Positions 51,713 to 60,360 of a stretch of 64,000 nucleotides of DNA are shown piece by piece. The notes under the pieces were generated by a model that worked only from the letters and a program-made list of their open reading frames with translations, searched no databases and was not told the origin of the DNA. Position 1 is the first letter of the stretch. Each line of letters begins with the position of its first letter. This DNA comes from Pelagimonas sp017744045 (GTDB lineage: Bacteria; Pseudomonadota; Alphaproteobacteria; Rhodobacterales; Rhodobacteraceae). The stretch lies in the NCBI RefSeq assembly GCF_017744045.1, contig NZ_JAGHRD010000002.1; one strand, written 5' to 3'. The position numbers and the translations under genes were made by a program.

Positions 51713-51799
51713 CATAACAGCTAAGGAATCTGATAGTGGCGTTCGCTCCACGACGCAACTTAACTTACCTAGAAGGTTGAAGTCCGATAAGGAACCAAC

Positions 51800-52513
51800 A
51801 TGAGTAGTAATGATAGCTTCAGATTTGCGATAGCGGATACCATAGTCCGCTCCGAGTGCTGGACACTGTTCTTTAATAGAGATGACGTCTACCTCACTGG
51901 AAGCGCTTTCAAGAAAGAACTGAAAATCAGTCTCCACCAAAGCGGTGTATGCCAAGCAGCACTGTTAGAAAACTTCCACTCGGACATTGCCAAGAAGGAC
52001 AACGCACCACCTACACGCGACATCATTCGGTGGAAACGGGAACCCACTCCACATGAAGGCGGGAAAGTGGCCGTTTATATTCAGTTTGCATCGTACGAAG
52101 GTTGGCCTGAAGCAGAACCTATAGCACCGTCCAAGCCTTACAAACGCCTTTTGCCACCGCCTTTTATGTCATGCCGCACTGTCACTTTGTCATTTAGCCG
52201 TGAAGATCCACGAGCAGTATCGGTTTTGGGGAATTGGGGCGATGCATATTTGTATTCGAAACAGCTTCCGAATGGAGAGTTTGTCTGCCTGATGCACCAT
52301 GAAGATCGGCTCCCCTGGGGTTTCTTCGATTTCAAGCCTGTCGGTAACCGCAGATTGCTTTTGAAAGGAATAGATGAAGTTGAAGCTGACGATGCTCGAG
52401 GCATAAGTTACTTGGACTTTTCACTTACCCATGAAGGTTGCGGTCGCGTGCACTCCCTACACAACATGCGGCTCAAAAGCTTTCGGCGTTCAAATCTTCC
52501 GACGTCAAAGTAG
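51800..52513 (+). CDS. Hypothetical protein, probably acquired
   Basis: A 237-residue soluble-looking protein with no family I recognise. Base composition is visibly lower in GC and codon use differs from both neighbours. It stands alone between a DUF1992 gene and the aap terminator, flanked by the 16-base direct repeats. Sequence features are a Cys-His-aromatic mix (CRTVTLSFSREDPRAVSVLGNWG; VCLMHHEDRLPWGFFDF) without metal or catalytic signatures. No transposase or integrase is next to it. AAGGAA lies upstream of the ATG. Confidence 0.6.
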   Translation: MSSNDSFRFAIADTIVRSECWTLFFNRDDVYLTGSAFKKELKISLHQSGVCQAALLENFHSDIAKKDNAPPTRDIIRWKREPTPHEGGKVAVYIQFASYEGWPEAEPIAPSKPYKRLLPPPFMSCRTVTLSFSREDPRAVSVLGNWGDAYLYSKQLPNGEFVCLMHHEDRLPWGFFDFKPVGNRRLLLKGIDEVEADDARGISYLDFSLTHEGCGRVHSLHNMRLKSFRRSNLPTSK

Positions 52514-52564
52514 ATGCTCAACCGACGACAGCTCAATTGCATACTTGTTACGCAGCTAGAGAAG

Positions 52565-52580
52565 AAAGCAGACCTTTGCT
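52565..52580 (+). repeat. Direct repeat, right copy (AAAGCAGACCTTTGCT)
   Basis: Partner of 51697-51712, lying 52 bases after the stop of the atypical ORF. Confidence 0.45.
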
Positions 52581-52651
52581 GCACCCCTACGAATGTGCAA
52601 GTTGGGCTCTAAGTCGACGTTGCCCAATCACTCCAAACGCCACCAACAAGA

Positions 52652-52681
52652 AAAAAGCCCGACCAGATGGCCGGGCTTTTT
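52652..52681. terminator. Bidirectional terminator between convergent genes
   Basis: AAAAAGCCCG / CGGGCTTTTT form a stem with A/T tracts on both sides, so it can stop transcripts from either direction. It separates the atypical ORF from aapP. Confidence 0.9.
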
Positions 52682-52700
52682 AATCTCATATCAGCAAAGC

Positions 52701-53489
52701 TTAGTGACCCAGGATCTGGCTCAGGAATTGCTGGGTGCGGTCTGATTGAGGGTTGTTGAAGAACTCTTCGGGTTCGTTCTGCTCCACAATCTGGCCGTCA
52801 GCCATAAAGATCACCCGGTTCGCCACCTGACGCGCAAAGCCCATCTCGTGGGTCACGCAGAGCATGGTCATGCCCTCTTCGGCCAGTTCGATCATGGTGT
52901 CGAGCACCTCTTTGATCATCTCCGGGTCCAAAGCCGAGGTCGGTTCGTCAAACAGCATGATGCGCGGACGCATGCAGAGCGAGCGGGCAATCGCCACACG
53001 CTGCTGCTGACCACCCGAGAGCTGGCCGGGATATTTGTTGGCCTGATCGGGGATCTTGACCTTTTCCAGGTAATGCATCGCCGTGTCGATCGCCTCTTTC
53101 TTGGGGATCTTTCGCACCCAGATCGGGGCCAGCGTGCAGTTTTCCAGAATGGTCAGATGCGGGAACAGGTTGAAGTGCTGGAAGCACATGCCAACCTCTG
53201 AGCGGATCTTGTCGATGTTTTTCAGATCCGAAGTCAGGCGCGTGCCATCCACCACGATGCTGCCTTGCTGGTGTTCCTCCAGCGCGTTGATGCAGCGGAT
53301 CAGGGTGGATTTACCCGAGCCTGACGGGCCACAGATAACGATCCTCTCGCCTTCATAGACGGTCAGATCGACATCGCGCAACACGTGGAACTGACCGTAC
53401 CACTTGTTCATGCCGTTGATTTCAATCGCCACCTGGTCCGAGACTGTCATCCCACCGCGAGGCGCGTTTTCTTGTACTTGTTCAGACAT
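52701..53489 (-). CDS. aapP: General L-amino acid ABC transporter ATPase AapP
   Basis: A 262-residue ABC ATPase. Walker A is GPSGSGKST, the signature is LSGGQQQR, and Walker B is IMLFDEPTSALD with the H-loop in CVTHEMGF. It powers uptake of a broad range of L-amino acids, particularly glutamate and aspartate. ATG 53489 with GGGAGA upstream excludes a longer frame. It is the last gene of aapJQMP, 13 bases after aapM. Confidence 0.96.
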   Translation of the reverse strand: MSEQVQENAPRGGMTVSDQVAIEINGMNKWYGQFHVLRDVDLTVYEGERIVICGPSGSGKSTLIRCINALEEHQQGSIVVDGTRLTSDLKNIDKIRSEVGMCFQHFNLFPHLTILENCTLAPIWVRKIPKKEAIDTAMHYLEKVKIPDQANKYPGQLSGGQQQRVAIARSLCMRPRIMLFDEPTSALDPEMIKEVLDTMIELAEEGMTMLCVTHEMGFARQVANRVIFMADGQIVEQNEPEEFFNNPQSDRTQQFLSQILGH

Positions 53490-53502
53490 TTGTAATTCTC
53501 CC

Positions 53503-54882
53503 TTACCGGTGTCCGCGGTGGAGTTTGTTTTCCATATAGACCGAGTAACGCGACATCCCGAAACAGAACACAAAGTAGATTAATGCGATCACGAGATAGC
53601 CGGTATAGGCCGTGGTTGGGGTTGCCCAGGTTGGGTCGGTCAGCGTGGCGTTCATCATGCCCAAGAGGTCAAAGATCGAGATGATCAGAACCAGCGTGGT
53701 GTCTTTGAACAGACCGATAAACGTGTTCACGATGCCCGGAATAACCGTGGTCAGCGCCTGCGGCATGATGATCAGCCGCATTTGCTGCCAATAGGACAGA
53801 CCCAAGGACATGCCGCCCTCGTACTGGCCCTTTGGCATGGCCTGCAAACCGCCCCGGATCACCTCGGCCATATAGGCAGCCGAAAAGAGCATCACACCAA
53901 TCATGGCGCGCAGCAGTTTGTTAAAATCCACCCCCGGTTCAAGGAAGTAAGGCAACATGGCCGAGGCAAAGAACAGCACCGAAATCAGCGGGATGCCCCG
54001 CACCACTTCGATGAAGATCACCGAGGTGTATTTCAGGATCGGCGCGTTCGACTGACGCCCAAGCGCCAGCAGCATGCCCAGCGGAAGCGAGGCCACGATA
54101 CCCGCGATGGCCACAACCAGCGTGATGGTCAGACCACCCCATTGGTTTGTCTCCACCACTTCGGTGCCCAGGGCAATGTCCAGCGCGGCAGTAATCAGCG
54201 GCAGGAAGGCAAACAAGCCAAACAGGGCCGCCGCCATCAGCAGGATTGGGGCAACCGCCGCAGCGACCTCACCCAAACGTCCATCCCGCGCCAGGAACCA
54301 GCCCGCGCCGACAACGCCCGCCACGATCAGCGGGAACCAGACACCGGCAAAGACTTTGCCCAGATCTCCGTCATGCTCGATCGGCATACCGTTCAGCAGC
54401 ACGAAAGACACGATTGGGAACGCTGTCAGCATCAGCGCCGCCACAAGACCGCGACGCGGCATCGGGAAGACCAGCCAGGCAATACCAACCGCCAGCAGGA
54501 ACATGGCGACATTGACGCGCCAGACTTCCTCAGCCGGATAGAAGCCATACATGAACTGATACCATTTGGCCTGAACATAGGGCCAGCAGGCACCCGCATT
54601 GACCACACAGGCCTCACGCTTCACCCCTTCGGGATCGCTAAAGGTCGCCGAGAACAGGGTAAAGTCGAGCAGACCGGCAATGATCCAATACAGGAACAGG
54701 GCCGAACCGACGGTCAGGATGGTCATCAGGATCGAATTGATCGTCTTTGACACAGACGAATAATCCGCCATGGAAGCAAAGATGTTTTTCCACAACCAGC
54801 CCCGGATCCCGACCTCGGATGCCGGTGGCGGCAAGGTCGGAGCTTCGGAGGTGCGGAGATAGGCGATGTTTTTCTCTGTCAT
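53503..54882 (-). CDS. aapM: General L-amino acid ABC transporter permease AapM
   Basis: A 459-residue permease, larger than typical HisM-type permeases because of N-terminal and central extra helices, as in rhizobial AapM. The transmembrane permease core (ITLVVAIAGIVASLPLGMLLALGRQS) contains the EAA loop region (AYMAEVIRGGLQAMPKGQYEGGMSLGLSYWQQMRLIIMPQAL). It lies 12 bases after aapQ. Both permeases together form the membrane pore. Confidence 0.94.
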   Translation of the reverse strand: MTEKNIAYLRTSEAPTLPPPASEVGIRGWLWKNIFASMADYSSVSKTINSILMTILTVGSALFLYWIIAGLLDFTLFSATFSDPEGVKREACVVNAGACWPYVQAKWYQFMYGFYPAEEVWRVNVAMFLLAVGIAWLVFPMPRRGLVAALMLTAFPIVSFVLLNGMPIEHDGDLGKVFAGVWFPLIVAGVVGAGWFLARDGRLGEVAAAVAPILLMAAALFGLFAFLPLITAALDIALGTEVVETNQWGGLTITLVVAIAGIVASLPLGMLLALGRQSNAPILKYTSVIFIEVVRGIPLISVLFFASAMLPYFLEPGVDFNKLLRAMIGVMLFSAAYMAEVIRGGLQAMPKGQYEGGMSLGLSYWQQMRLIIMPQALTTVIPGIVNTFIGLFKDTTLVLIISIFDLLGMMNATLTDPTWATPTTAYTGYLVIALIYFVFCFGMSRYSVYMENKLHRGHR

Positions 54883-54894
54883 CTTCTTTCTCCC

Positions 54895-56139
54895 TTACCG
54901 TTCAACCAGTTTGACGCGGTTGTTGAACCAGTTCATGAACAGCGAGGTCAGCAGCGAGATCGTCAGATAGACGATGATCACCACGGCGACGATTTCAATC
55001 GCGCGCCCAACCTGGTTCAGAATGGTGCCGGCAAAGACCGCAACAAGTTCCGGATAGCCAATCGCGGCCGCCAGAGACGAGTTTTTGGTCAGGTTCAGAT
55101 ATTGCGAGGTCAGCGGAGGAATGATCACGCGGAAGGCCTGAGGCAGGATCACCTTGCGCATCGCCAGACCACCGGGAAGACCCAGCGCCTCGGATGCTTC
55201 GGATTGCCCTTTTGGCACCGCCTGAATACCTGCGCGTACGATCTCACCGATAAAGGCCGCCGTATAGGTGGTCAGAGCCAGGAACAGCGCCATGAATTCC
55301 GGCGCGATATAAGACCCAACCCCACGCTCAAAGCCACGGCGCAAAACCGGACCCTCAGAGACGAAGTTTGGCCATTCAATGGTGAGCGGGCGGCCGGTGA
55401 TCAGGAAAACCAGAGTTGGCAGACCGATCAGGATGGCAACCGAGATCAGAAAGACCGGGCTTTGTTTGCCGGTTTGTTCCTGAACCTTCTTGGCATATTT
55501 CCCATAGGCAATCACCGCCCCGATCGCGATGATCAGCGCCATCATGGTCAGGTAGAACCCGTCATGTGTGATTGGGAACGGGCCATAGATACCCTTGGTG
55601 TTGAACTGCAGCAGACCCGGCACAAATGTCCCGGCATCCCGTGGTCCTGGTGCGATCAGGCGCAGGGCCGCGTTCCAGAAAAAGATCTGCAGCAACAAGG
55701 GGATGTTGCGCATCACCTCGATATAGATCGTTGCGAATCCCTTGACGACAAAGTTGGACGACAGGCGCATGATGCCCATCAGGAACCCAAGGATTGTCGC
55801 AAAGAAGATGCCAGCAATCGCCAGGATCAGCGTGTTGGCAATCGATAGTTTCAGCACATCAAAGATGGTGCTTTCACCGGGCACATAGCCAACCAGCCAT
55901 GTCCCGAAAGTTGTCAGAATTTGAATGTCAGATGGGCGGTCGAAAAAGCCAAAGCCAAATTCTTTGCCCTGATCCGCCAGGTTTTGGGCGGCGTTCTGTA
56001 CGGCCAGATAGATCATGACCATGATCAGAATGGCCAGAACCCCCTGGAAAAACAGCGACCTTGCCTTACCGTCATAGACAAGGGCCGCCAGACCCGAACG
56101 TTCTTCGGGCGTGTGGTCGACTTCGTTGGTCGTAGTCAT
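54895..56139 (-). CDS. aapQ: General L-amino acid ABC transporter permease AapQ
   Basis: A 414-residue permease with the same extended layout as AapM (ANTLILAIAGIFFATILGFLMG; EAA region FIGEIVRAGIQAVPKGQSEASEALGLPGGLAMRKVILPQAF). A stem-loop with a U-run lies between it and aapJ, which would let the binding protein be made in excess. Confidence 0.94.
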   Translation of the reverse strand: MTTTNEVDHTPEERSGLAALVYDGKARSLFFQGVLAILIMVMIYLAVQNAAQNLADQGKEFGFGFFDRPSDIQILTTFGTWLVGYVPGESTIFDVLKLSIANTLILAIAGIFFATILGFLMGIMRLSSNFVVKGFATIYIEVMRNIPLLLQIFFWNAALRLIAPGPRDAGTFVPGLLQFNTKGIYGPFPITHDGFYLTMMALIIAIGAVIAYGKYAKKVQEQTGKQSPVFLISVAILIGLPTLVFLITGRPLTIEWPNFVSEGPVLRRGFERGVGSYIAPEFMALFLALTTYTAAFIGEIVRAGIQAVPKGQSEASEALGLPGGLAMRKVILPQAFRVIIPPLTSQYLNLTKNSSLAAAIGYPELVAVFAGTILNQVGRAIEIVAVVIIVYLTISLLTSLFMNWFNNRVKLVER

Positions 56140-56158
56140 TTAGGTCTCCCCGCTGTCG

Positions 56159-56191
56159 AAAAAGGGGCAGAGCACACGTCTCCACCCCTTT
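56159..56191 (-). terminator. Partial terminator / stem-loop between aapJ and aapQ
   Basis: On the minus strand, AAAGGGG-N17-CCCCTTTTT: a 7-bp stem with five T. Such intercistronic hairpins often stabilise the binding-protein message and reduce permease expression. Confidence 0.65.
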
Positions 56192-56229
56192 CCCAAACTG
56201 TTATTATGACACAGTCGTCACGACCCTAA

Positions 56230-57243
56230 TTAGCGGATCGGTGCAGCATACAGGAAGCCGCCATCGCTCCACAGCGCGTTCACGCCACGGTCCAGCTTCA
56301 GCGGGGTGTTTACACCAACGTTGCGCTCATAGCTTTCGCCGTAGTTGCCAACGGCCTTGATCGCTTTGGCTGCCCAGTCTTTTTCCAGACCCAGAGCCGC
56401 GCCATAATCGTTGTCGCCCGCGCCCAGGATACGCTGAACGGATGGGTTATCAGAGCCCATCATTTCGTCAACATTGGCAGCGGTGATGCCATACTCTTCG
56501 GCTTCGATCAGCGCGTTCAGAGTCCAGCGAACGATCTTCAGCCACTGCTCATCACCGGCGCGGGTGGATGGGCCAAGCGGCTCTTTGGAGATGGTTTCAG
56601 GCAGAACAACGTGCGCGTCAGGATCGGCCAGCTTCAGGCGCTCAGCCGCCAGACCGGAACGGTCGGTGGTGAAGACGTCACAACGGCCCGCGCCATAAGC
56701 GGCAACAACCTCGTTGGAGTTTTCCAGAGCAACCAATTCAAAGGACATGCCGTTCGCTTTGAAATAGTCGGTGATGTTCAGCTCGGTTGTGGTCCCGGTG
56801 TTGGTGCAGATGGTCGCGCCATCCAGTTCCTTGGCCGAAGACACGCCCAGACCTGCAGGAACCATCATGCCCTGACCGTCATAGTAGTTCACACCGGCAA
56901 AGGAGATGCCCAGATCGGTGTCACGTGTGATGGTCCAGGTGGTGTTGCGCGACAGGATGTCGATCTCACCGGAGGACAGCGCGGTGAAGCGGTCTTTCGC
57001 GGAAAGAGACACATATTCAACGGCTTCTGGATCGCCCAGAACAGCCGCAGCAACCGCGCGGCACATGTCGACGTCCAGACCAGTCCAAGCGCCGGAGTCA
57101 TCGGGGTTCGAGAAGCCGGGCAGACCCTGGCTCACGCCGCATTTCAGCTTGCCGGCCGCTTTGACATCGTCAAGTGTCCCTGCGGCAGCAGCGCCAGCAG
57201 CGAGTGTCGCGGCAGCTGCAATCGTCAGCATAGTGGATTTCAT
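56230..57243 (-). CDS. aapJ: Amino acid ABC transporter substrate-binding protein AapJ
   Basis: A 337-residue periplasmic binding protein with a signal peptide (residues 1-22, cut after AAAA) and the family-3 fold (GTLDDVKAAGKLKCGVSQGLPGFS; DVDMCRAVAAAVLGD). A single early Cys and the DRSGLAAERL segment are typical of AapJ. It is first in the operon. Its 5' leader is structured (57283-57350). ATG 57243 is decided by GGAGAG upstream. Confidence 0.95.
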   Translation of the reverse strand: MKSTMLTIAAAATLAAGAAAAGTLDDVKAAGKLKCGVSQGLPGFSNPDDSGAWTGLDVDMCRAVAAAVLGDPEAVEYVSLSAKDRFTALSSGEIDILSRNTTWTITRDTDLGISFAGVNYYDGQGMMVPAGLGVSSAKELDGATICTNTGTTTELNITDYFKANGMSFELVALENSNEVVAAYGAGRCDVFTTDRSGLAAERLKLADPDAHVVLPETISKEPLGPSTRAGDEQWLKIVRWTLNALIEAEEYGITAANVDEMMGSDNPSVQRILGAGDNDYGAALGLEKDWAAKAIKAVGNYGESYERNVGVNTPLKLDRGVNALWSDGGFLYAAPIR

Positions 57244-57282
57244 CAGATACTCTCCAGTTGGTAGAATTTTTTGCCTGCCAGT

Positions 57283-57350
57283 TTCAGGTTCAGGCAGAGT
57301 TTGCGCGGGTTTCCCGCTGTTTTTCCATGTTGCGCAACCGCGAACCTGAA
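57283..57350 (-). promoter_or_regulatory. Nested stem-loop leader upstream of aapJ
   Basis: The outer 9-bp pair TTCAGGTTC (57283-57291) and GAACCTGAA (57342-57350) encloses TTGCGC (57301-57306) / GCGCAA (57332-57337). It also encloses a hairpin GCGGG-AAA-CCCGC whose first arm overlaps the middle pair, so two folds exclude each other. It ends about 40 bases before the aapJ start. I do not recognise a known riboswitch. Confidence 0.5.
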
Positions 57351-57961
57351 CGCCGCATTTGACTGCGTTCCCAGGCTTGGCCATCCCCAATTTTTCGCTG
57401 TTACTTTCAACATGGATTCGGACGGTAGCCACTTGATCCGGCGCTGTAAATCCGGCTTGGCGACAGAATGTCGTCTAAATGCATGCCCCTGCGACCAAGT
57501 CGCCGCACCCCCACCAATTAAGCCCTTGTTAAGGTTAAACTTTCTCAAGTCAATGATTTATTATTAGGCAGTTTGAAAACTTATCTTTTCTTTTTCCGGC
57601 CTGATTATTTGATTAAATTTTCGGCGTTTTCTAACCATTCAGTAAAATTTTACCCCGAATTTTAAGGGAATCGCGCCCTTCTTCACCTTTTAGCGGGCTG
57701 CCAAGCGGGCGGATTTTCAGCGCAAAGAGAATCCCAGTCGCTGCGCAACTCGGACCATGTCGCTTTTGATCAAGACCACGGCGCGTTCCGTGTTGATCCT
57801 GATCTTATGAACGAACCACATCTCAGCAGTCTGCGAACAGAGATCATAACGGGCGCACGCCGGGGGCGTGCGGCGCGGGGGCGGCCTGATCGGCGCTGAC
57901 CCAGCACTTGGATCACGCTTCTTTCCAAACCTCAGAACACCACCCGCAACAGAGACCCGTT
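57351..57961. other. Long non-coding divergent interval between aapJ and the MttB gene
   Basis: An AT-rich block at about 57530-57680 probably carries the aapJ promoter and perhaps an NtrC-type or global-regulator site that I cannot define. From 57700 to 57960 the sequence returns to high GC. It includes a GC-rich palindromic area near 57860 (GCACGCC-GGGG-GCGTGC) that could be a structured leader of the MttB gene. No gene is supported. Confidence 0.4.
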
Positions 57962-59527
57962 ATGACCGACATCACCCGCAAACCCGCTGGCCGCGCTTCT
58001 GGCCGTTCCTCCAGCCGATCTGGTGGCCGCGCCGCCCGTGTCGCCGCCCGCGCAGCCGCCTTGGCCGAAGATCAGCGCCCCATTCAGCCCGGTATGACCG
58101 GAGGGCGTTACCGTCCGCTTAGCAATGCTCAGATACAGCGTATCCATGAAACCGCCCTGACGGCCCTTGCTGAAATCGGACTTGCGGATGCGCCACCATC
58201 GGGCATCGAGGCCATGGTCGCCGCAGGTGCCACATTGGGGGATGACGGGCGCCTGCGCTATTCCCGCGCCCTGGTCGAAGACACATTGGCCAAGGCCTGC
58301 AAAGACGTCACCCTCTACAGCCGCGATGGCCAGCATGATCTCGACCTCTCCGGCCAACGCGTGCATTACGGCACCGCCGGGGCCGCCGTGCATATGGTTG
58401 ACCCGGATGGCAGAAATTATCGCGACTCCACCCTGCAAGACCTGCATGACGCCGCCAAGATCAGCAACACGCTGGACAATATCCACTTTGTCCAGCGTCC
58501 CATGGTGGCACGGGATATCACCGACAATCTCGAAATGGATCTCAACACGATCTATGCCTGCTGCTCGGGCACGACCAAGCATATCGGCACGTCTTTCTCC
58601 GACCCAAGCCACGTCGCGCAAGGGCTGGAGATGCTCTATATGGTCGCTGGCGGCGAGGATAAGTATCGCGCCCGCCCCTTTGTCTCCAACACCAATTGTT
58701 TCGTCGTTCCGCCGATGAAATTTGCCACCGAAAGCTGCGAAGCGATGGAGCATTGCATTCGCGGCGGTATGCCGGTGCTGTTGCTTTCGGCCTGCATGGC
58801 CGGGGCGACCGCGCCGTCGACCATTGCCGGGGCGATTTCCCAGACCGTGGCCGAATGTCTGGCCGGTCTTGTTTATGTGAACGCGGTGCAGCCCGGTCAT
58901 CCGGCGATCTTTGGCACCTGGCCCTTTGGGCTGGATCTGCGCAGCGGGGCCATGTCGGTTGGTTCGGGCGAACAGGCCTTGCTGACCGCAGGCGCGGCGC
59001 AAATGCACCAGTTTTACGGCCTGCCCGGCGGGGCGGCGGCGGGTGCTTCGGACAGTAAGCTACCGGACATGCAGGCGGGCTGGGAACAGATGTGTTCCAA
59101 TGTCATGGCCGGGCTCTCCGGGTTGAACATGGTCTATGAGGCGGCGGGTATGCATGCCTCCTTGCTCGGCTTTTGTCATGAAAGCCTGATCCTGGGCGAT
59201 GATCTGATTGGCCAGGCACAGCGCTGCGTGCGCGGGATTGAGGTCGACGATGACACTCTGGCGCTGGACCAGATGCGCGAGGTGTGTCTGGGTGGGCCGG
59301 GTCATTACCTGGGAACCGATGCCACGCTGGGGCGGATGCAAAAGGACCATGTCTATCCCACCTTAGGCGATCGCACCTCGCCCAAGGAATGGGAGGAGAA
59401 AGACAAGCCCGATCTGCTGGCCAATGCGGTTGCGCGCAAAGAGGCCATTTTGGCCCACCCCTCTGAGGCGCGATTTGCCCCTGATCTTGACGCCACGCTT
59501 CGGTCCCAGTTCAAGATCCATTTATAA
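57962..59527 (+). CDS. MttB-family (trimethylamine methyltransferase-like) protein, non-pyrrolysine
   Basis: A 521-residue barrel protein of the MttB superfamily. The frame has no internal amber codon, so pyrrolysine is absent; such members demethylate quaternary amines such as glycine betaine or carnitine and pass the methyl to a corrinoid protein. The N-terminal 35 residues are Arg/Gly/Ser-rich (RASGRSSSRSGGRAARVAARAA), probably disordered. ATG 57962 is chosen over an upstream TTG. The corrinoid partner is not in the window. A small multidrug-type transporter gene follows 49 bases later. Confidence 0.87.
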   Translation: MTDITRKPAGRASGRSSSRSGGRAARVAARAAALAEDQRPIQPGMTGGRYRPLSNAQIQRIHETALTALAEIGLADAPPSGIEAMVAAGATLGDDGRLRYSRALVEDTLAKACKDVTLYSRDGQHDLDLSGQRVHYGTAGAAVHMVDPDGRNYRDSTLQDLHDAAKISNTLDNIHFVQRPMVARDITDNLEMDLNTIYACCSGTTKHIGTSFSDPSHVAQGLEMLYMVAGGEDKYRARPFVSNTNCFVVPPMKFATESCEAMEHCIRGGMPVLLLSACMAGATAPSTIAGAISQTVAECLAGLVYVNAVQPGHPAIFGTWPFGLDLRSGAMSVGSGEQALLTAGAAQMHQFYGLPGGAAAGASDSKLPDMQAGWEQMCSNVMAGLSGLNMVYEAAGMHASLLGFCHESLILGDDLIGQAQRCVRGIEVDDDTLALDQMREVCLGGPGHYLGTDATLGRMQKDHVYPTLGDRTSPKEWEEKDKPDLLANAVARKEAILAHPSEARFAPDLDATLRSQFKIHL

Positions 59528-59576
59528 GATGTAGGGTGGGGTTTCACCCCACCTCCCCCGTTTTGGACCACCCACC

Positions 59577-59906
59577 ATGCCCTATGTCATTCTTGCGCTG
59601 GCCATCCTGGCCGAAACCATTGGCACCACTGCGCTCCAGGCCAGTCAGCAATTCACCAAACCCCTGCCCGCCCTGATCACCGTGATCGGCTATGGCGCGG
59701 CCTTCTACCTGCTCTCCATCGCGCTCAAGACCTTTCCGGTTGGCATCGCCTATGCGCTTTGGTCCGGCCTCGGGATTGTGTTTATTGCCGCGATTGGCTT
59801 TGCGGTCTTTGGTCAGAAACTCGACCTTGCGGCGATCCTTGGCATGGGGCTGATCCTGGCCGGGATCGTGGTGATCAACCTGTTTTCCAGCACAGCCACG
59901 CACTAA
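59577..59906 (+). CDS. Small multidrug resistance (SMR) family transporter
   Basis: A 109-residue four-helix protein with the essential membrane glutamate as Glu13 (LAETIGT), plus family stretches PVGIAYALWSGLG and GMGLILAGIVVINL. It is closer to the EmrE/QacE pattern than to SugE-type guanidinium exporters. Members work as dual-topology dimers expelling cations or quaternary amines. Position behind an MttB-type gene allows betaine or amine export, but this is inference. The compound carried is unknown. Confidence 0.88.
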   Translation: MPYVILALAILAETIGTTALQASQQFTKPLPALITVIGYGAAFYLLSIALKTFPVGIAYALWSGLGIVFIAAIGFAVFGQKLDLAAILGMGLILAGIVVINLFSSTATH

Positions 59907-59931
59907 GCCCGATATAAAGTAGCACTGGACC

Positions 59932-60243
59932 TTAGGGTCCGGATGCATTGATTTGACGCAACTGGTTTGCCTGACTTGGGCCCTGACAAGGCACATCAGC
60001 ATAGAAATACTGGATGTATTTCAAGCTGATGTAACGCAGATCAGGGGCTGAGACAGGCAAATCCGTCGCACCGGAGGTGCGCACTTTAGTTGGCTCCCCT
60101 TTGGGGAGACGGACGCAGGAAGCGCTGCAAAACAGCGGCCTTGACCGCTTGCAATTGCCCCCGCCAGTTCCTGCGCGTCCAAAACCCCTGCTTTATTGCC
60201 CTTCCTGCGCCAGTGACACCAAATCAATGCATCCTGACCCTAA
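59932..60243. repeat. Foldback element B (MITE-like), multiple internal hairpins
   Basis: Terminal repeats of 24 bases at 59932-59955 (TTAGGGTCCGGATGCATTGA...) and 60220-60243 match at 23 positions as inverted repeats. Inside are hairpin 1 (59967-60060, with ACATCAGC / GCTGATGT and GAAATAC / GTATTTC tiers), GCACC-GGA-GGTGC (60068-60080), CTCCCC-TTT-GGGGAG (60094-60108) and hairpin 2 (60111-60180, GGACGCAGGAA / TTCCTGCGCGTCC). No ORF is supported. It occupies most of the gap before typA. Confidence 0.8.
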
Positions 60244-60360
60244 TCCGCGCCTTTTCTCTGCCGAATTCAGCACAATCTCTCAAAGCCTCTGGCCTTTTGC
60301 CCAAAGGCCCGTTAGGGCCTGCGCAACTCTCGACTTTCTTGCGAACAAGGCGGCCCTCTT

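Noticed and set aside
57962..59527. Pyrrolysine-containing MttB
   Set aside because: The frame has no in-frame amber codon, and no pyl genes are visible.
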